Shown in pieces: positions 37,801 through 47,038 of a stretch of DNA of 64,000 nucleotides. A program made the translations under genes and the position numbers. The notes beneath the pieces were generated by a model that worked only from the letters and a program-made list of their open reading frames with translations, had not been told where the DNA came from and made no database searches. This DNA comes from Rahnella aquatilis CIP 78.65 = ATCC 33071. GTDB lineage: Bacteria > Pseudomonadota > Gammaproteobacteria > Enterobacterales > Enterobacteriaceae. Numbering within the stretch: position 1 is the first letter of the stretch; every line of letters begins with the position of its first letter. The stretch lies in contig NC_016818.1 in assembly GCF_000241955.1 (NCBI RefSeq), positions 248,001 to 312,000 on the forward strand, given 5' to 3'.

Positions 37801-40800
37801 CATCTGAATATTATTGCGGTTGACCCGTCGCTGAAACAGATTGCGCTGCCGGATCTGAAAGTTGCGCTGATTGAACAGAAATACATTTCAGTGCTGACCA
37901 AACAGGATTCCGGCGTTTACAAATACCAGTCGAAAATGAAGGAAGTGCAGTTGTCGGAACAGCCGTTGTCGCTGACGGCGCAGGGTAACGACCTGACGCT
38001 GGCGACGGATAAACCGGGGGATTTCGTGCTGGTGGTGGAAGACGCAAAAGGCAACGTGCTGAACCGCATTGGCTATACCGTGGCCGGTAACGCCAACCTC
38101 AGCCGTTCGCTGGACAGAAATGCCGAACTGAAGCTGAAACTGAATCAGGCGGAGTACCTGCCGGGTGAAGAAATCGAGGTGTCAGTCAACGCGCCGTATA
38201 CCGGCAGCGGGCTGATCACCATCGAAAAAGACAAAGTCTACAGCTGGCAGTGGTTCCACACCGACACCACCAGTTCGGTGCAGAAAATTCGCGTACCGGC
38301 GGCAATGGAAGGCAACGGTTACATCAACGTGCAGTTCGTGCGTGATGTGAACTCCAATGAAATCTTCATGAGCCCGCTGAGTTACGGTGTGATGCCGTTC
38401 AAAATCAGTACCATGGCCCGGCAGAACACTCTCGAAATCACTGCGCCTGAAGTGATTAAACCGGGCGAAAATCTGGTCATGACGGTGAAGACTGACGGCC
38501 CGCAACAGGTGGCACTGTTTGCTGTCGATGAAGGTATTTTGCAGGTGGCGCGTTATCGCCTGAAAGATCCGCTGGAATACTTCTTCCGTAAACGTGAACT
38601 GGGCGTGGAAAGCTCGCAGATTCTGGATCTTATCCTGCCGGAATTCAGCAAGCTGATGCAGCTCGCCGCCGCGCCGGGCGGTGACGCCGGTGAAGGGCTG
38701 GATCTGAACGTCAATCCGTTTAAACGTAAGCGCGACAAACCGGTGGCGTACTGGTCGGGTATTACCGAAGTGAACGGCGAGAAGCAGTTTGATTATCCGG
38801 TGCCGGATTATTTCAACGGTAAAATCCGCGTAATGGCCATTTCCGTGACGCCGGACAAAATCGGCAAAGCACAGACCTCGGCGACCGTGCGCGACAACTT
38901 CATCATGACGCCAAATGTGCCGTCGATGGTGGCGCCGGGTGATGAGTTTGATGTCAGCGTAGGTGTAAGTAATAACCTCGAAGGGCTGAACGGCAAAAGC
39001 ATTCCGGTTGCGATTCACCTGACCGTACCACCGCAGCTTGAAGTGGTGGGCAACGCCGATCAGAACCTGTCACTGGCTGAAAAACGGGAAGGCGTGATTA
39101 ACTTCCGCCTGCGCGCCAACGCCGTGCCGGGCGATGCGCCGCTGGTGTTTGAGGCGACATATGGCGATAAAACCAGCCGCCGGACTATCAGCACTTCGGT
39201 GCGCCCGGCAATGCCGTTCCGCACGCAGTCGGTGATGGGGCGCATGAGCGGCAGTAGCCAGAACGTCGATAATCTGCGCCAGATGTTTGATGCTTATGCG
39301 GTGCGCAAGGCGGCGGTATCCAACTCACCGTTAGTGCTGACCCGCGGGTTGTCGCAGTATCTGGCGGATTATCCGTATTACTGTTCTGAACAGATTGTCA
39401 GCCGTTCCGTGCCTTTGATCCTCGAAATGGTGCATCCGGAAATGCGCGGCAATCTCAGTCCGGCAGAAAGCAGCAAGCAACTGAAAGACATGATGGCGGT
39501 GCTGCGTTCACGTCAGAACGACAGCGGCGCGATTGGCCTGTGGCGTTCATCACCGCAAACCGATCCGTTTGTCACACCGTACGTGGTGCAATATCTGCTG
39601 GAAGCCAAAGCCGCAGGCGTTGCATTGCCTGCCGGTATGCTGGAAGAGGCCAGTTCGGCTCTGCGCGAACTGGCGGCAAATCAAAATGATGATTTGTATA
39701 GCCTGCGTCTGCGTGCGTGGGCGGTGTATCTGCTGACCCGTCAGGGTGAGATCACCACCAGTTTGCTGGCTTCAGTGCAGGATACCCTGCAACAGCGATA
39801 TCCCGATACCTGGAAAACCGATCTGAGCGCGATGTATCTGGCGTCGTCTTACCGTTTGCTGAAAATGGATGATGAGGCGGATACGCTGTTGCAGCCAACA
39901 TGGAAGGAACTGAGTAAAGCGTATGACCAGGCCTGGTGGACGCAAAGTTACTTTGATCCGCTGGTGCAGGACGCGACGCGGCTGTATCTGATCACCCGTC
40001 ACTTCCCGGAAAAGGTGTCAGCCATTCCGCCGCAGGTACTGGAAAATATGGTCAAGGCACTGAAAGAAGAACGCTACACCACGTATTCCTCGGCGATGAG
40101 CATTCTGGCGCTGGAGAGCTATTCCGCGCAGGTTGCAGCGCAGGCCACGGCACCGGATGCGCTGAAAATCACGCAGATCAGCAAAACGAAAAACGTTGAA
40201 CCGCGACTGATTTCAGAGGTTCAGGGGCTGTTTGCAAAAGCGAATTTCACCGCTGACGCGCAGGCACTTCGCATTGAAAACGGCAACGATGCACCCGCCT
40301 GGTACGTGGTGACACAGGCGGGTTACGATCTGGCCGCGCCGGAGAAAGCGATTTCACGCGGTCTGGAAATCACCCGCGATTACACGGATGAAAAAGGCAA
40401 CGCAGTCACGCAGGTGACGCTGGGGCAGAAGATTAATGTGCATCTGAAAATTCGCGCCAACTCGCAGGAAGGGCAGGATAATCTGGCGATTGTTGATTTG
40501 CTGCCGGGGGGCTTTGAAGTGGTGCAGCAAACGCCACCGGAACCAGAATCTGACAGCAATGATGAAAACAGTGACGCAGAGGCTTCTGCGTCATGGCAGT
40601 CACCGCTGGCGGCATCGGGCTCCACGTGGACGCCGGATTACAGCGATATTCGTGAAGATCGCGTGGTGATTTACGGCAGCGCCAGTACCGATGTGCAGGA
40701 GTTTGTGTATCAGATTAAAGCCACCAATACCGGCAGCTTCGTCATCCCGCCAGCTTATGGCGAAGCGATGTACAACCGCGATGTTCAGGCACTGTCTGTC

Positions 40801-40857
40801 AGTGACAAAAAACTGCTGGTCGTGCCAGCGGATGACGCGGCGGTTGCGAAAAAATAA
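34840..40857 (+). CDS. Large membrane-anchored alpha-2-macroglobulin-like protein with thioester motif
   Basis: 2005 residues, a bacterial alpha-2-macroglobulin thought to trap proteases in the periplasm. The N-terminus has a hydrophobic, basic segment (1-35) and a clear transmembrane helix (about 73-91), with no lipobox. E. coli YfhM is instead a lipoprotein of about 1650 residues. MG domains are suggested by FRFDAPAHRAMLVEI and SDRGVYRPGDTFNIGLITR. The thioester motif CSEQ is at Cys1515 (YYCSEQIVSRS), so the reactive form is retained. The C-terminal receptor-like domain ends near VIPPAYGEAMYNRDVQ. It is followed by a hairpin and pbpC, the usual partner that builds or repairs peptidoglycan. 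It is absent between greB and ompR in E. coli. Confidence 0.92.
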   Translation: MDLLKFLLRLPFTLIKGLFRVLAFILSLLGRVFKPLVGNIDWRAPAWWTATSGWLKRSFTRMEKGVDNSPKAISLAILLLLCVAGAGVYGWHWWLNRPQPIEPAPMVYQDTSLRVSGPESVNYAAQKSAPQQVIFTFRNSAAPVTDVGKVVEKGISLKPATEGEWKWVSGYTLVFTPKNPLPMGSKYEVNFSPDVLLAPQSKLAKTRYEFSAPAFGYQLGQAEYYQDPQDPQKRSAIFNVKFNAPVDVASFEKQISLGLTEGKAKTESKLNYSVVYDQKKLNAWVHSEPLKSLDHGGSVRVTIGEGVKSSVPSNATAQAKNGVVSVPTLYSLTVNEASAQVVDAEGAKGQRALIVGFSDAVKDKDIRQAVKAWLLPQHNPNDQDEAKGADDYASWAVDSVENNVLAQSTPLNIRLNDAESDYQPQFSFRFDAPAHRAMLVEIDNILTSSGGYKMPEKVYRIVQVPDYPKSLQFMSQGSLLSVSGDKQISVAARNVPGLRLDIKRVIPSQLQHIVSFKSREYSSAEFNRLNDEYFTEHFKYQTAVNNDKPGEVNYQGVDLSRYLSTDPASHRGVFLLTLSEWDPKKKEDKPETDDDGNVYQDEQQNEDEAPVGDSRFVVVTDLGIIAKRSQDKTRDVFVQSIHSGTPVANATVSVIAKNGVTLLTQTTGADGHVRFPALDVYTSERQPVMFLVEKEGDVSFLPADRNNDRGLDFSRFDVDGEITPNDPRTLSSYLFSDRGVYRPGDTFNIGLITRAADWSNGLAGVPVRAEIHDPRDKLMSTIPLTLGASGFNELSYTTDDNSPTGEWNVYLYLIGKDNESSTFLGHTAVNVKEFEPDQLKVKLQLTPERKQGWVKPSELQANIDVQNLFGTPAQDRRVTSRLTLRPMYPSFDKFPDYAFYENRQNSDGFETELEDRTTDEKGAANIPLDLKSYADATYQLQLLSEAFVAGGGRSVAATARVLVSPYDYLIGVKADGDLGYINRDAARHLNIIAVDPSLKQIALPDLKVALIEQKYISVLTKQDSGVYKYQSKMKEVQLSEQPLSLTAQGNDLTLATDKPGDFVLVVEDAKGNVLNRIGYTVAGNANLSRSLDRNAELKLKLNQAEYLPGEEIEVSVNAPYTGSGLITIEKDKVYSWQWFHTDTTSSVQKIRVPAAMEGNGYINVQFVRDVNSNEIFMSPLSYGVMPFKISTMARQNTLEITAPEVIKPGENLVMTVKTDGPQQVALFAVDEGILQVARYRLKDPLEYFFRKRELGVESSQILDLILPEFSKLMQLAAAPGGDAGEGLDLNVNPFKRKRDKPVAYWSGITEVNGEKQFDYPVPDYFNGKIRVMAISVTPDKIGKAQTSATVRDNFIMTPNVPSMVAPGDEFDVSVGVSNNLEGLNGKSIPVAIHLTVPPQLEVVGNADQNLSLAEKREGVINFRLRANAVPGDAPLVFEATYGDKTSRRTISTSVRPAMPFRTQSVMGRMSGSSQNVDNLRQMFDAYAVRKAAVSNSPLVLTRGLSQYLADYPYYCSEQIVSRSVPLILEMVHPEMRGNLSPAESSKQLKDMMAVLRSRQNDSGAIGLWRSSPQTDPFVTPYVVQYLLEAKAAGVALPAGMLEEASSALRELAANQNDDLYSLRLRAWAVYLLTRQGEITTSLLASVQDTLQQRYPDTWKTDLSAMYLASSYRLLKMDDEADTLLQPTWKELSKAYDQAWWTQSYFDPLVQDATRLYLITRHFPEKVSAIPPQVLENMVKALKEERYTTYSSAMSILALESYSAQVAAQATAPDALKITQISKTKNVEPRLISEVQGLFAKANFTADAQALRIENGNDAPAWYVVTQAGYDLAAPEKAISRGLEITRDYTDEKGNAVTQVTLGQKINVHLKIRANSQEGQDNLAIVDLLPGGFEVVQQTPPEPESDSNDENSDAEASASWQSPLAASGSTWTPDYSDIREDRVVIYGSASTDVQEFVYQIKATNTGSFVIPPAYGEAMYNRDVQALSVSDKKLLVVPADDAAVAKK

Positions 40858-40869
40858 CCACACGCAGAA

Positions 40870-40891
40870 GCCCCGTCGTTTACGGCGGGGC
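40870..40891 (+). repeat. Stem-loop between the alpha-2-macroglobulin gene and pbpC
   Basis: GCCCCGTCG (40870-40878) pairs with CGGCGGGGC (40883-40891), one G-U pair included, across TTTA. It lies 12 bases after the stop. No T-run follows, so partial attenuation or RNA stabilisation is more likely than full termination. Confidence 0.6.
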
Positions 40892-40913
40892 GTAACCTGT
40901 TCTGAGTAGCAAG

Positions 40914-43283
40914 ATGATCACCTTTCCTGCATTTTCCAAAACAGCCAAACGTCTGCTGCAAAACATGGCGATGGCCGTTTTTTTACTGGCACTGATTGCC
41001 GTGGCGTGTCGTCTGTGGCCACATCCGCCCCTTTCTCAGGGGCAGCCTTTCTCCACCGTCTACTATGACCGGCAGGGTACGCTGATGCGTATCACGCTGG
41101 CGAACGACGACCGCTACCGGCTATGGACGCCGCTGGAACAGGTATCTCCGCTGGCGGTGAAAAGCCTGTTGCTGCACGAAGACCGCTGGTTCTACTCCAA
41201 CCCCGGTTTTAACCCGTTCAGCCTGTTGCGGGGGTTCTGGCGCAGCTATGTGGCAGGCGGAAAGATGCAGGGCGGCTCGACTATCACGATGCAACTGGCG
41301 CGGATGCACTGGCATCTGAACACCCGCACGCCATCGGGTAAACTTATTCAGCTGCTGCGCGCGGTGCAACTGGAGCTGAGTTATTCCAAACATGACATTC
41401 TTGAAGCCTATCTGAACACCGCGCCGTACGGGCGAAATATTGAAAGCATTGGCGCGGCCAGCCTGATTTATTTCAACAAAGCCCCGAAGGATCTGACATT
41501 ACCCGAAGCACTGACGCTGGCGGTTTTGCCACAATCGCCGAGCTACCGTATCGACTCTAAAACTGGTGTTGTCGGTGCGGCGCTGACGCAGGCACGTAAC
41601 CGGCTTTTCCAGCGCTGGCAGGCCCATTATGAGACCGACAGCAGCCAGCTTTCATTGTTCAGATTGCCGCTGGCGCTGCGCCAGCCCGAACAGATGCCTT
41701 ATATTGCGCCGCATTTCATCGAACAATTACGCCAGCAGAACCATCAGGTTATCCGCACGGATACCCGGGTTGATTCGACGCTGGATGCAGGTCTGCAACG
41801 GCTGGCCGAGCGGCAGGTCAATGCGTTTATCACCCGCAACGAAAGCCGTGGGATTCACAATGCTGCTGTTGTGCTGGTCGATACCCGCGATATGGGTGTG
41901 CGTGCGCTGGTCGGTTCCGCCGATTACTACAACCGTACGATTCAGGGGCAGGTTAACGGTACCAATGCGAAACGCTCGCCCGGTTCGGCACTCAAACCCT
42001 TTATTTACGCGCTGGGTATGGAGCAGGGCGTGCTGCATCCGATGACTATTCTTAAAGATGTGCCTTCAGCATTTGGGGCATATGCGCCGGAGAATTTCGA
42101 CCGGCGATTTCTCGGCCCGGTAACCGCAACCGATGCGCTGAATTTCAGCCGCAATATCCCTGCCGTTTATGTCGCGTCACAGCTTCACCAGCCGACCTTC
42201 TATCAGTTCCTGCGTCTGTCCGGTATCGCCAATATGTCCAGCGAGAACCACTACGGTTTGTCGCTGGTGCTGGGCGGCGGAGAAGTCACGATGCAGGAAC
42301 TGGCAAAATTGTACGCATTGCTGGCGAACCGTGGCGTGTTGCAGCCCCTGCGGATGCAAAAATCTGATCCCCGCCAGGCAATGACAGTGCGGTTGCTGAG
42401 TGAGGAGGCCAGTTTTATGACGCTCGATATGCTGCGCCAGCATCGTCGTCCGGGCGACACGCTGGCACAGGCACCGTCTTCACTGCCGGTTTACTGGAAA
42501 ACCGGCACGTCATGGGGCTTTCGTGATGCCTGGAGCGTGGGAATTTTCGGGCCTTATGTGTTAGTGGTCTGGGAAGGGAATTTCGACAGTAAAGGCAACA
42601 ACGTGTTTGTCGGCGCAGACGCCGCCGCGCCGTTATTTTTCAACATTATCGACAGCATTACCGCCAGCTATCCTGATTTGCAGGAGCCTGAACGTCCGTT
42701 TCCAAAGCAGCTGAAGCGGGTAGACATCTGCCTGGCCAGCGGTGATTTACCGACACCGTGGTGCCAGCAAAAAGGCAAAACCTGGTTTATTCCGGGCAAG
42801 TCGCCGATCAAAGTTGATACGGTTTACCGGCCGGTACGTCTCGATAAACTGACCGGAGAAGTGGCATGTCCGCCTTTTGATGAGGACGAAACCCGCACGG
42901 AAGTGTTTGAGTTCTGGCCATCGGATCTGGCGAATGTTTTTGCACAGGCCGGGTTGCCAAAACGCAAGCCCCCGGCGAATCACTGCAAGGATGAGGGCGT
43001 GGATGTCAGCGGCAATCCTCCGCGCATCACATCACCGCTGAAAAATACCACCTACACGCTGCGCCAGTCCCAGCAAGGCCGTGACCGGATTTCCTTTAAT
43101 GCAGTCACGGATGCGGACAGTAAAACGGTGTACTGGTTTGTCGATGACATCTACCTCGGCAGTTCCGCCAGTAAATCCGCTATCGACTGGCGGCCCATCA
43201 ATAACGGCCAGTACCGCATTCGCGCGGTGGACGATCATGGGCGTGCGGACAGCCGGTTGGTGAGTATCGAGATTGTGAACTGA
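40914..43283 (+). CDS. pbpC: Penicillin-binding protein 1C
   Basis: Bifunctional peptidoglycan glycosyltransferase/transpeptidase, 789 residues (E. coli 770). A single N-terminal membrane helix is at about 16-35. The glycosyltransferase domain carries HEDRWFYSNPGFNP and GGSTITMQLARM. The transpeptidase domain has the Ser358-x-x-Lys361 motif in RSPGSALKPF and KTGTS in YWKTGTSWGF. A C-terminal BiPBP_C domain follows. Its pairing with an alpha-2-macroglobulin gene is conserved and suggests joint protection and repair of the envelope. Confidence 0.95.
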   Translation: MITFPAFSKTAKRLLQNMAMAVFLLALIAVACRLWPHPPLSQGQPFSTVYYDRQGTLMRITLANDDRYRLWTPLEQVSPLAVKSLLLHEDRWFYSNPGFNPFSLLRGFWRSYVAGGKMQGGSTITMQLARMHWHLNTRTPSGKLIQLLRAVQLELSYSKHDILEAYLNTAPYGRNIESIGAASLIYFNKAPKDLTLPEALTLAVLPQSPSYRIDSKTGVVGAALTQARNRLFQRWQAHYETDSSQLSLFRLPLALRQPEQMPYIAPHFIEQLRQQNHQVIRTDTRVDSTLDAGLQRLAERQVNAFITRNESRGIHNAAVVLVDTRDMGVRALVGSADYYNRTIQGQVNGTNAKRSPGSALKPFIYALGMEQGVLHPMTILKDVPSAFGAYAPENFDRRFLGPVTATDALNFSRNIPAVYVASQLHQPTFYQFLRLSGIANMSSENHYGLSLVLGGGEVTMQELAKLYALLANRGVLQPLRMQKSDPRQAMTVRLLSEEASFMTLDMLRQHRRPGDTLAQAPSSLPVYWKTGTSWGFRDAWSVGIFGPYVLVVWEGNFDSKGNNVFVGADAAAPLFFNIIDSITASYPDLQEPERPFPKQLKRVDICLASGDLPTPWCQQKGKTWFIPGKSPIKVDTVYRPVRLDKLTGEVACPPFDEDETRTEVFEFWPSDLANVFAQAGLPKRKPPANHCKDEGVDVSGNPPRITSPLKNTTYTLRQSQQGRDRISFNAVTDADSKTVYWFVDDIYLGSSASKSAIDWRPINNGQYRIRAVDDHGRADSRLVSIEIVN

Positions 43284-43297
43284 AGAGCGTGGCAGGC

Positions 43298-44413
43298 TTA
43301 TCGGATATCTATTTTCAAGGTCGCCATCCCACTGAATTCGCCGGTATCCAGCCCGCCACCAATGAGGTTAATTGGGTAAGCCGTCATAGAGATGTTTCCC
43401 ATACCGTTTTGATTCATGGGTAAGTTTCCAGATTCAAAAGGGATCGCTGTACCGCTGGCATTCTCAACGCGAATGCCAATATCGGCTTTATTGTCAGAAG
43501 GCCGGCGTCTGGCGACCAGCGTGTACTGATCTGTCAGGTCGTCCCCCTTCAACAGCATGGCAAGCTGTGTGCCTGCCGGGATCTGTGGCAATCCATTGAC
43601 TGTGCAGTCATACGTAATGTTGAACGTTACAGGAATAAACCCCTTGGGCGGCTGATTGAGCGTGGTGAATTTATTGGTGGCGATGGCACCAAAATTGACC
43701 GTGATCGTTTCACCTTTATTGATTTCGCAGCTTTGGGGCACGGTCAGTTTTCCGCTGACGTAGACGCGGGCAACAGGGGGGCCAAGCGGAGGGGCGGTCA
43801 CTATGGCCGTACCTGATGACAAATAAATCTCAGCGATCTCTGTTCTTGGTATGTCCAGTTCTCCGATAAAAGGGGTGGTGATATAAAAAGTTAATGAGCC
43901 TTGAGAACCAATGTTGAGGCTGGCACGGGTATTTTGCTGCACGCAAACGCCGTTATTATTTGCATCTGTGTGATGCGTGGCATCGCCAAGTGTTTTGGTC
44001 GTCGGTACCGGAACATTGGTTGCCGGAGGCAGATCGAGGCTTGCTTTGACATCAATGTGGTCGTTAATTTTGTAATATCCCAGCTCAGTTCCCTTAGGTA
44101 AGGCGGTTTTTACGGTGTACATCAGTAGTACCCCGTTGCTGCTGCTGGCATCGTTGTCGGTACAATTGCAGGCAATGGTGTAATTCTGCATTCCACCATT
44201 CATGCTTTTTTCATACTTTTTCCCTCTCTCGTTGTCAGACGCGGGAATATCTTCCTGAAGAAAGTTTTCATAACTCATGCCTGCCCCATTTTCTGGCGAA
44301 CATATTGCCGATCCCGCCTGTGCGAGGGATGAAAAACTATTTATGGCGATCCCCAATAGTGTGAGCTTTATGAGTGATGCCAGGTTGTGTAAAACCTGTT
44401 TTTTAGTGTTCAT
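43298..44413 (-). CDS. Fimbrial tip adhesin / two-domain fimbrial protein
   Basis: 371 residues with an N-terminal signal peptide (cleavage near SSLAQA). The N-terminal half (about 35-215) is Cys-rich near its start (CSPENGAG..., CNCTDND) and unlike a simple pilin, so it is probably a receptor-binding domain. The C-terminal half has a pilin pattern: VPQSCEINKGETITVNFGAI, then YDC and the end GMATLKIDIR. It is last in the four-gene chaperone-usher operon, 9 bases after the usher stop. The ligand cannot be inferred. It converges on pbpC with a 14-base gap. Confidence 0.82.
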   Translation of the reverse strand: MNTKKQVLHNLASLIKLTLLGIAINSFSSLAQAGSAICSPENGAGMSYENFLQEDIPASDNERGKKYEKSMNGGMQNYTIACNCTDNDASSSNGVLLMYTVKTALPKGTELGYYKINDHIDVKASLDLPPATNVPVPTTKTLGDATHHTDANNNGVCVQQNTRASLNIGSQGSLTFYITTPFIGELDIPRTEIAEIYLSSGTAIVTAPPLGPPVARVYVSGKLTVPQSCEINKGETITVNFGAIATNKFTTLNQPPKGFIPVTFNITYDCTVNGLPQIPAGTQLAMLLKGDDLTDQYTLVARRRPSDNKADIGIRVENASGTAIPFESGNLPMNQNGMGNISMTAYPINLIGGGLDTGEFSGMATLKIDIR

Positions 44414-44422
44414 GAATTATCC

Positions 44423-46966
44423 TTAAATACACTGAGCCGTTAGTGAATTCACCTGAGAGGTTGAGGCAGAAAGGTTGAGTTGAGCCTGACATTGCTGAGA
44501 TGCGTCATTCCCCCATTTGACCTGCAGTAAAACAAGTTTTTCTAACGGGATACCTGACAGGTAAACGACGCCGCCCTCATCCACGATATTGCTTTGTTTA
44601 TCAGTAGCCGCTACGGCACCAAACGGGACGGTGGCACCATTTGGTCGAACAAGTGTCACCAAAACTCTGGCCCCCACATGGGCCTCAAAATGTGCCGTCA
44701 CCATGGCGCCGGAATTCGGGATCACAATGACTGAGGTACTTTCGATATCTACGTCGTCAGGCAGGGTGGTGGTATCCATGGCGATACGGTTTTCGTTATA
44801 CGCAGTCAGATACGGGACGACAGCAAAACCACGCCAGTCAGTTCTGACGCCAGGAAGATTTTGCAGACGTGCCCCACTGGCCCCATTGGTATCTATTAAT
44901 GCAAAGGAATCACCGAGGGGTTGAGACAGCGTGGCTCCTCGAGAGTGCGCCACGATCCCGCCTGCAATGCCGTAGCTGAGTTGCTGAGAATCCCTGCTGT
45001 AGTTGTAACCAGCATTGATATTTCCGAAGGAGGAGCGATAAGAAGAATAAAGGTTGCTGCCGTTTTCACTGTTCTGATCGGTGTAACTTTGCTGGACCGA
45101 ATAACTCAGGCGACGATCGTCAAGCGCAGTTCCGCTTAATCCAACCTGATGGCGCGTTCCTTCACCTTTCTGGTGAGAGACATTGTACGTACCCCAACTC
45201 TGTGGCAACCAACGGCTGAGCGGAATACGGACGTTCAGGGATATCTGTTGATCATTATCTTGATCTTGTAACTGGCTGTAGGAATAGCTCAGGTTATAGC
45301 TGATACCAAACAGACTGTTGTTTAAACCCAGTGAGATATTCTTCTCCTTGCCGGTGTTGTTCCAGTAGTCCTGTTTGTATCCTGACAGATAAAGGCTCGC
45401 GCCTTGCCATAATGTCTGATTGATATTGAACTGGATCTTGCTGCGTTTGTGATAATCAAGTTCCGGAGCATTGTCGCCATTAAGATATTGTGTGGACTCA
45501 TCGAAGTCGTAATATCCCGCACTTGAGTACCGATAGCTTGCCAGGCTGAGATCTGTGTCGGTCATTTCAATATTTTTCGAATACTGGACGCGATATGACT
45601 GACCTGAGGTGGTTTGATTATTGTCCAGTGTGGAACGGGCATGTGTAACATCCGCCGAAATGCCGCCCAGCCACTGGAGGTTATAACCAATGCCGATGAG
45701 TCCTGAGAGGTAATCTTCAGATACCACAGAGCCACCGTAGGACGTAATGGTGTTTGAAAGACCATAGATAGCCGTACCCTGAGCAAAGGTTGGCTCTTTC
45801 TCATTGTTATCTGTCGCGCGATAAGTCCCCGCTGTTGCGCTGTATTTCAAACGACCCGGGCGTTGCATGATGGGAATCGCTGAAAAAGGCTGATTAAACC
45901 GGCGTTCAGTCCCGTCAGCTTCTTTCACCGTTATCTCAAGATTTCCGCTGTAGGATGAGGGATAAAGATCGTTAATCTCAAAGGCCCCCGGAGGGACAAA
46001 AGATTGATAGATAATGTGATCATTTTGCCGGATAGTGACTTCAGCATTTGAATTTGCGATTCCCCGTATGGTGGGTGCGAAACCGCGCTGGCTGTTTGGC
46101 AGCATATTATCGTCGGAAAAAAGCTGAACCCCGGAGAACGGAACACTGCTGAGGATTTCTCCGGAGGTCGAGTTTTCACCGATTTGGAATTTTGATTTTA
46201 AGGTTTTGATATCCCGTTCGGCGTAGGTTGAGATCGTATCCCAACGTTTCTCATCCCCGCTGTCGCTGTATGTCGTGTAATTACGTAAGCGCCACGGGCC
46301 TACATTGAAGCCATTCTGCAGATTCAGGTACTGACTGGAATCATCACTGCCATTTCGGTAACTCCGCTGGCCGCCTGAATAGGAATAATTTGAGAAAAGT
46401 ACAGGCGCACCGTCATCCCATTTTTCCGGATCAATATAGTCTTCAGCTTTTTGCAGGATCGCTGCCTGCGGAATGCTGAAATTAAGCTGCATGAGGTAGA
46501 AATCAAATTTGACGTCTGCAGCAGGGATATATTGTGCAAGCGCACCCAAAGGTGCGTCCGGTTGATGATTTTTTAACGCCGGAAACGCATCAACATTGAC
46601 GCCCAGTAACCGCAATATATCAGGCGTGATCTGTGGCTCAAGCGTGCCGTCTGGTCTGGGCAAGTAGCTGATTGAATAGCGTATTTTTAATTTTTTATTT
46701 ACATACAATGCGGTGTCATAGTTACCTGGTAACTGTGCCTGGTCATTACTCTGGAACAACGAGAGGTCGACATCCCCAACATCACCGGCTTGACGCTCGA
46801 TGAACTGAGGATCGAAATAGACATTTTCTGAACGGGCCGGGTGAGCGGCGAGTAATCCCAAAGCCGTACTGGCCAGCAGGCTACCCAGTTTTAGCACGAG
46901 CGGCGCGGAGGTCTTTTTAATGTCTCCAGACAAGCTCTTCTGTAAAAATTTTTCATCCGTGAGCAT
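44423..46966 (-). CDS. Outer membrane fimbrial usher
   Basis: 847 residues, FimD/PapC family. After a long leader, the mature N-terminal domain starts ENVYFDPQFIERQAGDVGDV. The barrel and plug region contains GFAPTIRGIANSNAEVTIRQ and PGAFEINDLYPSSYSGNLEI. The C-terminal domain has the paired cysteines in QCQAQLNLS...LTAQC. It secretes and assembles pilin subunits delivered by the chaperone. The start may be somewhat internal, as the leader is long for a signal peptide. Confidence 0.93.
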   Translation of the reverse strand: MLTDEKFLQKSLSGDIKKTSAPLVLKLGSLLASTALGLLAAHPARSENVYFDPQFIERQAGDVGDVDLSLFQSNDQAQLPGNYDTALYVNKKLKIRYSISYLPRPDGTLEPQITPDILRLLGVNVDAFPALKNHQPDAPLGALAQYIPAADVKFDFYLMQLNFSIPQAAILQKAEDYIDPEKWDDGAPVLFSNYSYSGGQRSYRNGSDDSSQYLNLQNGFNVGPWRLRNYTTYSDSGDEKRWDTISTYAERDIKTLKSKFQIGENSTSGEILSSVPFSGVQLFSDDNMLPNSQRGFAPTIRGIANSNAEVTIRQNDHIIYQSFVPPGAFEINDLYPSSYSGNLEITVKEADGTERRFNQPFSAIPIMQRPGRLKYSATAGTYRATDNNEKEPTFAQGTAIYGLSNTITSYGGSVVSEDYLSGLIGIGYNLQWLGGISADVTHARSTLDNNQTTSGQSYRVQYSKNIEMTDTDLSLASYRYSSAGYYDFDESTQYLNGDNAPELDYHKRSKIQFNINQTLWQGASLYLSGYKQDYWNNTGKEKNISLGLNNSLFGISYNLSYSYSQLQDQDNDQQISLNVRIPLSRWLPQSWGTYNVSHQKGEGTRHQVGLSGTALDDRRLSYSVQQSYTDQNSENGSNLYSSYRSSFGNINAGYNYSRDSQQLSYGIAGGIVAHSRGATLSQPLGDSFALIDTNGASGARLQNLPGVRTDWRGFAVVPYLTAYNENRIAMDTTTLPDDVDIESTSVIVIPNSGAMVTAHFEAHVGARVLVTLVRPNGATVPFGAVAATDKQSNIVDEGGVVYLSGIPLEKLVLLQVKWGNDASQQCQAQLNLSASTSQVNSLTAQCI

Positions 46967-47038
46967 AGTTTTCTCGTGCTTCTGAGTTGCCGTAATTAGG
47001 CGATTGCTGTGAGTTATGGCGTAGCTTTATTGGTCCGG

